Of a stretch of 51,855 bases of DNA, positions 17,528 through 29,242 are shown in pieces (position 1 is the first letter of the stretch; each line of letters starts with the position of its first letter). Location of the stretch: contig UCJD01000024.1 in NCBI GenBank assembly GCA_900472605.1, positions 1-51,855 on the forward strand, given 5' to 3'. Position numbers and translations under genes: made by a program. Under the pieces are notes generated by a model. The model was not told where the DNA came from and ran no database searches. It saw nothing but the letters and a program-made list of their open reading frames with translations. This stretch comes from Hyphomicrobiales bacterium (GTDB lineage: Bacteria > Pseudomonadota > Alphaproteobacteria > Rhizobiales > Rhizobiaceae).

Positions 17528-18298
17528 ATGAAACCTTTGGATTTAGGCGTTTTTCTCTGCCGCACCGACAATTTCGGCGTGCTTGTTCATGATCCCGAGA
17601 CCGGCCTCACCGCCTCCATCGACGCCCCCGATGCTGAAGCCGTCATCGCCGCCGCGAACCGTCGCGGCTGGACGATCAGCCACATCTTCACCACCCACCA
17701 CCACACCGATCACGTCGAGGGAAATCTGGCGCTGAAGGAAAAATACGGCTGCGAGATCGTCGGCCCGATCAACGAGGCGGTGGCGATCCCCGGTCTCGAC
17801 ATGACGATGTCCGACGACGACACCTTCCTGTTCGGCGAACACCCAGTCCGCGTCATAGAGACCCCTGGCCACACCGCCGGCCACATCTGCTACCATTTTG
17901 CCGAGGACAAGCTGCTCTTTGCCGCCGACACGCTGTTCGCGCTTGGCTGTGGCCGGCTGTTCGAACGCCCGCCGGCCGACATGTGGCATTCGCTGCAGAA
18001 GCTCGCCGTGCTTCCCGATGAAACCGCGATCTACTTCGGCCATGAATATACGCTCTCGAACGCCCGCTTCGCGCTGACCATCGACCCCGGTAACGAACGG
18101 CTGAAGGCCCGCGCCGCCGAGATCGAGGCGTTGCGCGCCGAAGGCAAGTTCACCATTCCGACGACGCTCGCCCTGGAGAAGGAAACCAACCCCTTCCTGC
18201 GCGCCGGCGACCCCGCCATCCGCCGCAACCTGTTGATGGAGACCAAGACCAACGAAGAGGTCTTCGCCGAGATCCGCAAGCGCAAGGATAACTTCTGA
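17528..18298 (+). CDS. gloB: Hydroxyacylglutathione hydrolase (glyoxalase II)
   Basis: Metallo-beta-lactamase-fold enzyme of 256 residues that hydrolyses S-lactoylglutathione to lactate and glutathione in methylglyoxal detoxification. The metal site THHHTDH (H57, H59, D61, H62) is complete, with further ligands in GHTAGH, AADTLF and FGHEYT. The C-terminal glutathione-binding part ends with RKRKDNF. Length is normal for the family. Its TGA overlaps the start of the cupin gene by one base (TGATG), so the two are probably co-translated. Confidence 0.95.
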   Translation: MKPLDLGVFLCRTDNFGVLVHDPETGLTASIDAPDAEAVIAAANRRGWTISHIFTTHHHTDHVEGNLALKEKYGCEIVGPINEAVAIPGLDMTMSDDDTFLFGEHPVRVIETPGHTAGHICYHFAEDKLLFAADTLFALGCGRLFERPPADMWHSLQKLAVLPDETAIYFGHEYTLSNARFALTIDPGNERLKARAAEIEALRAEGKFTIPTTLALEKETNPFLRAGDPAIRRNLLMETKTNEEVFAEIRKRKDNF

Positions 18299-18735
18299 TG
18301 ACATCGGCGCCGATTTCCGCCGACGACATCATCCGCGAACTCGACCTGCAGCCGCACCCCGAGGGCGGCTTCTACATCCAGACCTTCCGCGACGGTGCGG
18401 GCGATGAGCGCGGGCACTCGACGGCGATCTATTATCTGCTGAAATCCGGGCAACGTTCGCATTGGCACCGCGTCCACGACGCAGCCGAGGTCTGGCACTA
18501 TTATGCCGGCGCGCCGCTGGCGCTGCATCGCACGGAGGATGGCGGCGGAAGCGAAACGCTGATGCTCGGGCCCGACATCCTTGGCGGTCAGCGTCCGCAG
18601 GCGATCATCCCGGCCAACTGGTGGCAATCGGCCGAAACGCTAGGCGACTACACGCTGGTCGGCTGCACGGTTTCACCCGGCTTCGAATTCTCAAGCTTCG
18701 AGATGGCGCCACCCGGCTGGGCGCCGGGCGCCTAA
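18298..18735 (+). CDS. Cupin-type DUF985 protein
   Basis: A 145-residue single-domain cupin. The blocks LQPHPEGGFYIQTFRD (about 18-33), HWHRVHDAAEVWHYYAG (about 58-74) and the closing PGFEFSSFEM are typical of the DUF985 branch of cupins; the histidines and glutamate could bind a metal or a small ligand. The reaction is not known. Start overlap with gloB suggests expression with the glyoxalase and perhaps a link to reactive-aldehyde metabolism, which is inference. It faces the ArsR-type gene tail to tail with 15 bp between. Confidence 0.87.
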   Translation: MTSAPISADDIIRELDLQPHPEGGFYIQTFRDGAGDERGHSTAIYYLLKSGQRSHWHRVHDAAEVWHYYAGAPLALHRTEDGGGSETLMLGPDILGGQRPQAIIPANWWQSAETLGDYTLVGCTVSPGFEFSSFEMAPPGWAPGA

Positions 18736-18750
18736 AAGCCCAGCGAGCCT

Positions 18751-19098
18751 TTATCCCTGCTGCTCGATCCCATCAGGGAGCATCACGAACAGCGATTTGA
18801 GCAACGACACCGTACCCGAATGGCCGACGCTGTAATAGATCATGCGGCCCTCGCGACGGGTATTGACCAACCCTTCGAGACGCAGGCGGGCCAGCTGTTG
18901 CGAGACCATCGCCTGCTGCATGCCGAGAATTTCCTCGATCTGGCCGACAGTCTTCTCCTCTTCCGCGAGAATGCACAGGATGAGCAACCGCGTATGGTGA
19001 GCCAGCGCTTTCAGAAGTTCACTTGCTGCCCGAGCTTTCGTCGAAAACCCCTGCAATTCGTGATCGGCCATACCCGATCGAGGTGTCGGCAAGTGCAT
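18751..19098 (-). CDS. ArsR/SmtB-family transcriptional regulator
   Basis: A 115-residue winged-helix repressor-type protein. The helix-turn-helix runs through KTVGQIEEILGMQQAMVSQQLARLRLEGLV (about 49-78), followed by the wing TRREGRMIYYSVG. The metal motif ELCVC of ArsR proper is absent. The sequence is closest in style to the BigR/SqrR/NolR branch, yet it has only one cysteine (C42), so the two-cysteine persulfide switch of BigR/SqrR is incomplete. The start at 19098 is used; 19071 is an alternative. It lies downstream of an SDR gene on the same strand. Targets are unknown; the inverted repeat over its start region may be an operator. Confidence 0.88.
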   Translation of the reverse strand: MHLPTPRSGMADHELQGFSTKARAASELLKALAHHTRLLILCILAEEEKTVGQIEEILGMQQAMVSQQLARLRLEGLVNTRREGRMIYYSVGHSGTVSLLKSLFVMLPDGIEQQG

Positions 19099-19149
19099 GT
19101 TATGTCTCTGCTTGCATATATATCAAAAATGATAATTCCTCATAACATG
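19096..19149. promoter_or_regulatory. Candidate operator: 9-bp inverted repeat at the ArsR gene start
   Basis: CATGTTATG at 19096-19104 and CATAACATG at 19141-19149 are perfectly complementary, with 36 AT-rich bases between them. The left arm contains the start codon of the ArsR-type gene. The spacing would suit either two operator half-regions for autoregulation or an mRNA leader hairpin. No experimental support is available here. Confidence 0.4.
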
Positions 19150-19202
19150 TACGCAAGGCTGGACAGTTTGGATCTCCTAAAATGCCAAAAAAAGTCACGT
19201 AA

Positions 19203-19973
19203 TCAGCAGATAAGCTGGCCGCCGTTGATCTCCAGCACCTGGCCGGTCACGTAGCCCGACAGCGACGGTGCCGCCATGAACAGATAGGCCGGCGCGCAAT
19301 CCTCGGCCGTGCCCAGCCGCTGCAGCGGGATGCTCTTGCGCGTCTGCTCGAGCTTTTCGGCCGAGGAATAGCGTTGGTGGAAATCGGTTTCGATCGTGCC
19401 CGGCGAAATGCAATTGACCCGAATGTTATCGGGCGCGAGCTCGCGTGCAAGCGCCTTCGAGTAAGTCGAGACGAACGCCTTGGAGGCCGAATAGATCGCC
19501 GAGCCCGGGCTGCCGCCCGTCAGTGCCGAGATCGAAACCGTGTTGACGATCGCCGCCTCGCCCGCTGCCCTCAGCGCCGGCAGCAGCGCCCGCGTGACCT
19601 CGACCACCGAGGTCTGGTTCAGCTGCACCACCTGACCGTACTGCGCATCAGTGAGCGTGCCCGCAGGAAACCGGCCGACCATTGTGCCTGCATTATTGAC
19701 GAGCGCGTGGATCTTGCCGAAATGGCCGAGCACCTTGCTGGTGAAGGCCTCGCACCCCTCGCCTGTCGAAAAATCGCCGGCGACCAGAATGGCGCGGCGA
19801 TCTTCTTCGGCCGTCATCAGAAAGTCAGGCAGCGCCCGCTCGCCGTCGCGGCCGGTGTGAACCAGTACCCGCGCACCACAATCAAGAAACTGCCTCGCAA
19901 CCTCGAGCCCGATTCCGCGGCCAGCGCCCGTGACCACCACGTTACGGTTTTCGAACAACTTCGGATGAAACAT
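19203..19973 (-). CDS. SDR-family oxidoreductase
   Basis: A classical short-chain dehydrogenase of 256 residues. The cofactor loop TGAGRGIG (about 15-22), NNAG, the catalytic serine in SISALTGG, the YSASK motif and the closing INGG block are all present. NAD(P)H versus substrate cannot be told from sequence. The start at 19973 has GGGGAGGG four bases upstream, clearly better than the upstream start at 20045. It may be co-transcribed with the ArsR-type gene, 104 bp downstream, though that gap holds its own promoter-like AT-rich sequence. Confidence 0.9.
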   Translation of the reverse strand: MFHPKLFENRNVVVTGAGRGIGLEVARQFLDCGARVLVHTGRDGERALPDFLMTAEEDRRAILVAGDFSTGEGCEAFTSKVLGHFGKIHALVNNAGTMVGRFPAGTLTDAQYGQVVQLNQTSVVEVTRALLPALRAAGEAAIVNTVSISALTGGSPGSAIYSASKAFVSTYSKALARELAPDNIRVNCISPGTIETDFHQRYSSAEKLEQTRKSIPLQRLGTAEDCAPAYLFMAAPSLSGYVTGQVLEINGGQLIC

Positions 19974-20072
19974 CAAACCCTCCCCATCAGTGGCGGAACC
20001 GATCAGGATCCGGCGCGGTAAGAAGATAGCCTTTGCATCCGCCAATGATCAACCGCCCTAGCGCCGGCCAAC

Positions 20073-20096
20073 AAAAAAGCGGCCTTGCGGCCGCTT
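20073..20096 (-). terminator. Intrinsic terminator of the atp operon
   Basis: On the minus strand, AAGCGGCC / GGCCGCTT (8 bp, four-base loop) is followed by TTTTTT. It lies about 25 bases beyond the atpC stop codon and is the clearest terminator in the window. Confidence 0.92.
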
Positions 20097-20120
20097 CGAT
20101 GACAGTCCGAGCGACAAGGC

Positions 20121-20528
20121 TCAGTCCTTGTTGACGACACCCTGGAGGTGCGTCATTTCCATGATGAAGTGTTCCAGCTTGGACTTGTGCTCGTGATGCT
20201 GGACATCTTCGAGTTCTGCCTTGGCGGCTTCGATACGAAGATCGAGTTCGTCCTTGGTGACATCCTCGACAGGGATCGCGGATTCAGCGAGCAATGTGCA
20301 GCCGGTCGGCAGGATGTCGGCGAAGCCACCGAACACCACGAAGTCCTTCTTGACACCGCTGGCGGAGCGGACGCTCACGACGCCAGGCTTGATGGTCGTC
20401 ATCGTCGGCGCGTGGTTCGCCATGACGGTCATCTCGCCCTCGGTTGCCGGAATGACAACTCCGGTCACCATCTCGGACAAGAGCAGACGCTCCGGAGATA
20501 CGAGTTCAAAATTGAAATTGTCAGCCAT
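20121..20528 (-). CDS. atpC: F1Fo ATP synthase epsilon subunit
   Basis: The 135-residue epsilon subunit of F1 connects the gamma stalk to the c-ring and restrains ATP hydrolysis. The N-terminal beta-sandwich begins FNFELVSPERLLLSEMVTGVVIPATEGEMTVMANHAP, and the C-terminal part is a helical hairpin rich in Glu and Lys, ending HLQGVVNKD. It is the last gene of atpHAGDC. A strong hairpin in the 77-bp gap after atpD may adjust its dosage. Confidence 0.96.
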   Translation of the reverse strand: MADNFNFELVSPERLLLSEMVTGVVIPATEGEMTVMANHAPTMTTIKPGVVSVRSASGVKKDFVVFGGFADILPTGCTLLAESAIPVEDVTKDELDLRIEAAKAELEDVQHHEHKSKLEHFIMEMTHLQGVVNKD

Positions 20529-20563
20529 GACGTTTCACTTCTTGATTGTCTTTGAAACGAGAG

Positions 20564-20594
20564 ACGGCGCGCGGGGACGATCCCTGCGCGCCGT
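20564..20594 (-). other. Intra-operon hairpin between atpD and atpC
   Basis: A 14-bp stem with a single G-T wobble (arms 20564-20577 and 20581-20594) and a three-base loop. No T-run follows on the minus strand, so it is not a standard terminator. It begins 12 bases after the atpD stop and could stabilise upstream mRNA or attenuate atpC. Confidence 0.75.
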
Positions 20595-20605
20595 AAGTGA
20601 ATGCA

Positions 20606-22072
<1,467 letters not shown>

Positions 22073-22077
22073 TTACC

Positions 22078-22962
22078 TCAGAGCGCTTCCGCGCCCGAAA
22101 TGATTTCAATGAGTTCCTTGGTGATCTGAGCCTGGCGCTGACGGTTGTAGGAAAGCGTCAGCTTGTTGATCATTTCACCAGCGTTACGCGTCGCATTGTC
22201 CATCGCGCTCATCTTGGCGCCCATTTCGCCGGCGACGTTCTCGAGGAGCGCGCGGAAAATCTGGACCGAGATGTTGCGTGGAATCAGATCCTCGAGGATC
22301 GATGCCGGATCTGGCTCGTATTCGTAGACCGCGCCCGCATGTGCCGCGTCCTCGGCAACCGCCTCGCCAGCCGAAGCCGGGATCAGCTGCTGTGCCGTCG
22401 GAACCTGCGAGATCACCGACTTGAACTCGGAATAGAAGAGCGTGCAGACGTCGAATTCACCGGCTTCGTACATCTCGATGATGCGCTTGCCGATGCTGTC
22501 GGCGTTTTCGAAGGCGACACGCTTGACGTCGCGGAGTTCCTTGCGCTCGACGATGAGCGGCAGGAATTCGCGGCGCAGGCTGTCGTAGCCCTTCTTGCCG
22601 ACAGTGAAGATCTTTACCGTCTTGCCTTCTGCGGTCAGCTTGCGGGCATGATCGCGGGCAAAACGGGAAATCTGCGAGTTGAAACCGCCGCAGAGACCGC
22701 GATCAGCCGTGCAGACAACGAGCAGGTGAACCTGATCCTTGCCTGTACCGGTCATGAGAGCCGGCGCACCATCCGCGTCGGTGACGGCGTTGGCGATGTT
22801 CGCCAAAACCGCACCCATCCGCTGCGAATAGGGCCGGGCGGCCTCGGCCGCCTCCTGCGCACGCCGAAGCTTCGCCGCGGCGACCATTTTCATCGCCTTG
22901 GTGATCTTCTGCGTCGCCTTGACGGAGGCGATCCGGTTTTTCAGATCCTTAAGTGAAGGCAT
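22078..22962 (-). CDS. atpG: F1Fo ATP synthase gamma subunit
   Basis: The 294-residue rotor shaft of F1. The N-terminal helix [36 protein letters not shown] and the C-terminal helix [41 protein letters not shown] form the coiled coil that turns inside the alpha/beta ring. The internal block [10 protein letters not shown] is diagnostic. A short insert around residues 190-210 ([16 protein letters not shown]) is of a kind seen in alphaproteobacterial gamma subunits. Gaps to its neighbours are 23 and 26 bp. Confidence 0.97.
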   Translation of the reverse strand: MPSLKDLKNRIASVKATQKITKAMKMVAAAKLRRAQEAAEAARPYSQRMGAVLANIANAVTDADGAPALMTGTGKDQVHLLVVCTADRGLCGGFNSQISRFARDHARKLTAEGKTVKIFTVGKKGYDSLRREFLPLIVERKELRDVKRVAFENADSIGKRIIEMYEAGEFDVCTLFYSEFKSVISQVPTAQQLIPASAGEAVAEDAAHAGAVYEYEPDPASILEDLIPRNISVQIFRALLENVAGEMGAKMSAMDNATRNAGEMINKLTLSYNRQRQAQITKELIEIISGAEAL

Positions 22963-22988
22963 CCGTGATCCGTCCTAACTGGGTCCGA

Positions 22989-25084
<2,096 letters not shown>

Positions 25085-25338
25085 AAATTTCCCTGATTTC
25101 AACCCAAGAATCCGGCCTCCGGCGGGCGCCTGATTTAAATTCTTGAATTCGTTATGATTTCCCCCAGAAATCGCAAGAGAAGCCTCTTGCTTCTTCCGAA
25201 ATTCGGGGTCCGTCTAACATAGGATATCGGGACTCGCAACACGCGTAACGCCGTAATCCTATTTTAGCATCGATTTATGCCGCAAAAATGCCGAAACCGT
25301 TCACGGTCCAGAGACCGTCACTCCAAAATCGGTGCGTT
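25085..25338. other. Promoter-bearing gap upstream of atpHAGDC
   Basis: A 254-bp, comparatively AT-rich gap. It must hold the F1 operon promoter, but I find no convincing -35/-10 pair. At 25303-25318 a 6-bp palindrome (ACGGTC / GACCGT) lies 21 bases after the stop of the upstream membrane-protein gene and may be its weak terminator. No coding sequence is evident. Confidence 0.45.
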
Positions 25339-25728
25339 TCAGGCGGAAAAGAAACCGAAGACATAGCCGAGCGGAAGCGCCGCCAGAACCACCTGCACAA
25401 CCAGAAGTACATAATTCATGACGGTGCCTCCCCGGTCGGAAAGCAGCGAGATGATGCGCGCGAATGCGGCCATCGCAAAGGCTGCGCCAAGCGCCAGATA
25501 GGTGAAGTTCTGCGCCAGCATGATCGCCGCCAGCCCGGTGCCGAGATAGAAGCCGCCCATCGAGCGCAGCTCGGCATAACCGTCTCGCCGCCCCTCGCGC
25601 ACCTGCATCCCATAGAAGCGCATCGCATAGCCCGGCGCGAACATGATGATGAAGCCCGCAAGCGCGGTAAACGCGGCGGCACCGAAGGCAAGCTGCTCGC
25701 CTAGCTCCGTCGGAAAGTAGAATTCCAT
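25339..25728 (-). CDS. Small four-helix membrane protein, DUF4345-like
   Basis: A 129-residue, very hydrophobic protein with four probable transmembrane helices (about 11-31, 46-68, 72-92 and 104-126). The glycine-rich block MGGFYLGTGLAAIMLA and the N-terminal GFIIMFAPG are of the DUF4345 kind. Function unknown. The start at 25728 (MEFYFPTELGE) is preferred to a GTG at 25746. It lies between priA and the F1 operon on the same strand, 80 bp after priA's stop in the divergent sense of flow; nothing links it to ATP synthase beyond position. Confidence 0.75.
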   Translation of the reverse strand: MEFYFPTELGEQLAFGAAAFTALAGFIIMFAPGYAMRFYGMQVREGRRDGYAELRSMGGFYLGTGLAAIMLAQNFTYLALGAAFAMAAFARIISLLSDRGGTVMNYVLLVVQVVLAALPLGYVFGFFSA

Positions 25729-25807
25729 GATGTGACCCCAAATCACTGTGATTTGCTGCCCTTATGCCATGATATCGGCAGGCCGCAAACGCCCGAGATC
25801 GCTTGAT

Positions 25808-28021
25808 CTAGAGGAAGCTCTGCGGATCGATATCGAGCTGGACGTGAATGGAGCCGCGCTCCTTGGGCGATTGCGCCAGCATGGTGCGCAGGAACGCCTG
25901 CATGTCGGAATTCCGGCGCCCGTGCACCAGAAGCCGGAAGCGATGGCGACCGCGCACCAGCGCCAGCGGCGCCTCGGCCGGGCCGAGCACGGAAATGCCC
26001 GTCACCTGAGGCGCTGCGTTGCGCATGCTGCGCGCATGCCCCTCCGCATCCTGCCGGGTTTCCGCCGAGACGATGATCGACGCCAGTCGCCCGAACGGCG
26101 GCAAGATCGCCCGCTCGCGCTCGGCGATCTCGCGCTCGTAGAATGCGCCCGCATCGCCCGAGACGATCGCCTGCATCACGGGATGCTGCGGCTGGTAGGT
26201 CTGCAACAGGCCGTGGCTCTTCAAGCCCGTGCGCCCGGCGCGGCCCGTCACCTGCGACAGCAGCTGGAAGGTCCGCTCCGCCGCCCTGGGATCGCCGTTC
26301 GCCAGCCCGAGATCGGCATCGATGATGCCAACAAGCGTCATCAGCGGGAAGTTATGCCCCTTGGCTACCAGCTGCGTGCCGATGACGATATCCGCCTCGC
26401 CCTTGGCGATGGCGTCGAGCTCCATTCTCAGCCGCTTTACCCCGCCCATGATGTCGGAGGAGAGCACGATGGTCCGCGCCTCGGGGAAATGCCGCTCCAC
26501 CTCTTCCGCGATCCGCTCCACTCCCGGCCCGCAGGCGACCAGATGATCGAACGTGCCGCATTCCGGGCAGGCCTCGGGTGTATGCTGGTGATATCCGCAC
26601 TGATGGCACTGCAGCTGCCGCTTGAACCGGTGCTCCACCAGCCAGCTGGAGCATTGTGGGCACTGGAAACGATGGCCGCACACCCGGCAGAGCGTCAGCG
26701 GCGCATAGCCGCGCCGGTTCAGGAACAACAGCGCCTGCTGCTGCTTCTCCACCGTCTTGCCGATCGCTCTCAACAGCACCGGCGACAGGAACCCGCCGCG
26801 CTCCGGCGCATGCCTTCGCATGTCGACGAGATGCAGATCGGGCAGCGCCGCGTCGCCGAAGCGTGTCGGCAGATGAATGGTGGTATAGCGCCCGCTCTGG
26901 CCGTTGACCTGGCTCTCCACCGATGGCGTGGCCGAGACCAGCACGAGCGGAAAATCGCCGATCCGGGCGCGCACGACCGCCATGTCGCGGGCGTTGTAAT
27001 AGACGCGATCTTCCTGCTTGTAGGCAGGATCGTGCTCCTCATCGACGATGATCAGCCCGAGATCCTCGAACGGCAGGAACAGCGCCGAACGCGCGCCCGC
27101 CACAACCCGGACCTCACCCGTCACCGCCTGCCGCCACACCTTCTCGCGCGTCTTCGGCGCCAGGTCGGAATGCCACTCAGCGGGCTTCGCCCCGAACCGG
27201 TCCTGGAAGCGCTCAAGGAAACTGGCCGTCAGCGCGATCTCCGGCAACAGGATCAACACCTGCTTGCCACGCTTAAGTGTCTCGGCGATCGCCTCGAAAT
27301 AGACCTCGGTCTTGCCCGACCCGGTAACGCCATCGATCAGCGATACCGCAAACTGGCCGTTGCGGACCTCTTCGAGAATCTCGTCGGCCGCCTCCTTCTG
27401 CGGACCGGCCAGCCGCGACGGCGCGAAGTCCGGATCCGGCTTCGCCACGATCGGCGGCGGGGGTAAAAAGACCGTCTCGAAAATCCCTTGCGCGATCAAT
27501 CCATCGACCACGCTCGTCGAAACGCCGGCCGCATGCGCCAGCCCGATCCGTGTCCACGATAGCCCGTCACCGGCGGCATCGAGCACCCGCGCCCGCGCCG
27601 GCGTCATTCGCTCCGGCGTTCCACCGACGAAGCGCAGACCCTCGACCATCGGCTCCGGATCGAACGCGTTCGGAACGCGCAGCGCCATGCGCGCCACCAG
27701 CCCAGGTGGCGACAGCGTGTAGCTCGCCACCCAGTCGACGAAATCGCGCATGTCCTTCGAAAGCGGCGGGCAATCGAACACCTTGGTGATCGGCCTGAGC
27801 TTCTTCGGATCGACGCCCTCGTCTCCCCCCTCCCAGACGGCGCCCATCACCTGACGCGGCCCAAGCGGCACCTGCACCACGGAACCGAGCTCGACGGCCA
27901 TGCCCTCGGGCACCGCGTAGGAATAGGGCATGGGCGTCGGCAGGGGAACGAGCACCGCCACCGTGCGTACGGCGGGCGGCGGCTCGATCGGGCCAAAGAG
28001 GTCGGACGAATCTATGCTCAT
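25808..28021 (-). CDS. priA: Primosomal replication protein N' (PriA helicase)
   Basis: A 737-residue superfamily 2 3'-5' DNA helicase that reloads DnaB at stalled forks. After the N-terminal fork-binding domain come Walker A GVTGSGKT (231-238) and the DEEH box (327-330). Four zinc-binding cysteine pairs follow at about 445/448, 454/457, 472/475 and 485/488, then helicase motifs V and VI (GTQLVAKGHNFP, QVTGRAGR). The start at 28021 (MSIDSSDLFG) matches rhizobial orthologues better than the upstream TTG at 28051. The protein looks intact. Confidence 0.96.
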   Translation of the reverse strand: MSIDSSDLFGPIEPPPAVRTVAVLVPLPTPMPYSYAVPEGMAVELGSVVQVPLGPRQVMGAVWEGGDEGVDPKKLRPITKVFDCPPLSKDMRDFVDWVASYTLSPPGLVARMALRVPNAFDPEPMVEGLRFVGGTPERMTPARARVLDAAGDGLSWTRIGLAHAAGVSTSVVDGLIAQGIFETVFLPPPPIVAKPDPDFAPSRLAGPQKEAADEILEEVRNGQFAVSLIDGVTGSGKTEVYFEAIAETLKRGKQVLILLPEIALTASFLERFQDRFGAKPAEWHSDLAPKTREKVWRQAVTGEVRVVAGARSALFLPFEDLGLIIVDEEHDPAYKQEDRVYYNARDMAVVRARIGDFPLVLVSATPSVESQVNGQSGRYTTIHLPTRFGDAALPDLHLVDMRRHAPERGGFLSPVLLRAIGKTVEKQQQALLFLNRRGYAPLTLCRVCGHRFQCPQCSSWLVEHRFKRQLQCHQCGYHQHTPEACPECGTFDHLVACGPGVERIAEEVERHFPEARTIVLSSDIMGGVKRLRMELDAIAKGEADIVIGTQLVAKGHNFPLMTLVGIIDADLGLANGDPRAAERTFQLLSQVTGRAGRTGLKSHGLLQTYQPQHPVMQAIVSGDAGAFYEREIAERERAILPPFGRLASIIVSAETRQDAEGHARSMRNAAPQVTGISVLGPAEAPLALVRGRHRFRLLVHGRRNSDMQAFLRTMLAQSPKERGSIHVQLDIDPQSFL

Positions 28022-28075
28022 CGGGCGCGACCATGCCCGCAACGAGAACAAAATGAAACCCGCGACATAGCGCTA

Positions 28076-29221
28076 TCAATCGTCATCGTCGTCCTCGCCG
28101 GCAATCGTGCCGGTAAGCCGCATGCCCTCGATCCAGGTGGCGCCGTTTTCACGGATCACCTTGCGCGGCCGAACCCCGCAGCGCCCGCGCACGGCTTCCG
28201 CCAGCTGCGCCGAATGAGTGACGATCCACACCTGGCTACTCTTGGAAGCGCTCGCGATCATATCCGCCAGCGGTTCCAGCATATCGGGATGCAGACTGGC
28301 TTCCGGCTCGTTGAGCGCGATCAGCGGCGGCAGACGATACGACAGCAGTGCCGCCGCCAGTCCGAGAAAGCGGATCTGCCCATCGGAAAGCTCACGCGGC
28401 TGGAAAACCCGATGCGGAAAATCAGGAAAGGCAAGCCCAAACGACGCCGTCTCCTCCGGCTCCGGCACCACGAGGCGCGAGCCGCCGAAGGCCGATGCGA
28501 CGACCCGGTCGAGATCAACTGTATCCTGTCTCGTATGTCGAAGCGTCGCGAACACCGCCGCGAGATTGGCGCCGTCCTCGTCCAGCATCGGCCCGGTCAC
28601 CGCAAGGCAGGGTTGGCGCAGCGGCGAGGCGCGGTCGGTGCGGAAGCCGTGGAAGAAGCGCCAGTTGGAGACCACCCGGCGAAAGGCGGCAATCTCGGGA
28701 AAATGTCCGTCATCGCCAAGGAGCGCCATCGCCGTCTCGGACGTCAGCGCCTGGTCCGGATACTCCTGCATCCGGCCGGAACCATCGCGCACCTGGATCG
28801 CGGGACCCGCCCGCTTCATCATGACAACCGGCCGCCCGTGATCGACGATGAGCTCCTCGGCCTTCACCTGCGGCTCCAGCGGAAATCCGGCCGCGGCCTC
28901 GGGCGGACGCAGGCCGGCCTCGACCCTGTAGCGAAAGGTGACGGCGCGCTCCTCGTCCAGCAGCTCGACCTCGAGCCTGACCCGCGCCGGCCCTTCATTT
29001 TGCTTGCGCGTGCCCGACCACAGCACCGAGAACATGCCGCCCTCGGCCGCAAGCTCGCGCACCAGCCGCCCGGTGACGGCAGCCTGCACCAGCTGCAGCG
29101 CACGATAGAGATTGGATTTTCCAACACCGTTCTCGCCGAGAAACAGCGAGGTCTCCGACAGATCCATGCGGATCGAGCGGAGCGACCGGTAATTCTGGGC
29201 GAACATGGAGCGGAGTTGCAT
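28076..29221 (-). CDS. RecF/OLD-like AAA ATPase
   Basis: A 381-residue SMC/RecF-type ABC ATPase. Walker A is GENGVGKS (29-36), following the family opening MQLRSMFAQNYRSL; the signature-like block is ELSDGQIRFLGLAAALL; Walker B reads IALNEPEASLHP, with Asn in place of the usual Asp; and the D-loop/switch is VTHSAQLAE. No TOPRIM or nuclease domain is attached, so it is not a full OLD nuclease. The C-terminus ends in six acidic residues. Such lone ATPases are widespread and of unknown role, possibly DNA repair or defence. It is 55 bp upstream of priA on the same strand. Confidence 0.82.
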   Translation of the reverse strand: MQLRSMFAQNYRSLRSIRMDLSETSLFLGENGVGKSNLYRALQLVQAAVTGRLVRELAAEGGMFSVLWSGTRKQNEGPARVRLEVELLDEERAVTFRYRVEAGLRPPEAAAGFPLEPQVKAEELIVDHGRPVVMMKRAGPAIQVRDGSGRMQEYPDQALTSETAMALLGDDGHFPEIAAFRRVVSNWRFFHGFRTDRASPLRQPCLAVTGPMLDEDGANLAAVFATLRHTRQDTVDLDRVVASAFGGSRLVVPEPEETASFGLAFPDFPHRVFQPRELSDGQIRFLGLAAALLSYRLPPLIALNEPEASLHPDMLEPLADMIASASKSSQVWIVTHSAQLAEAVRGRCGVRPRKVIRENGATWIEGMRLTGTIAGEDDDDD

Positions 29222-29242
29222 GCCCCGCTTTACCCCATTCGC

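Noticed and set aside
18751..19098. ArsR-type gene as NolR
   Set aside because: It shares the fold but not the characteristic NolR N- and C-terminal sequence, so the specific name is not supported.
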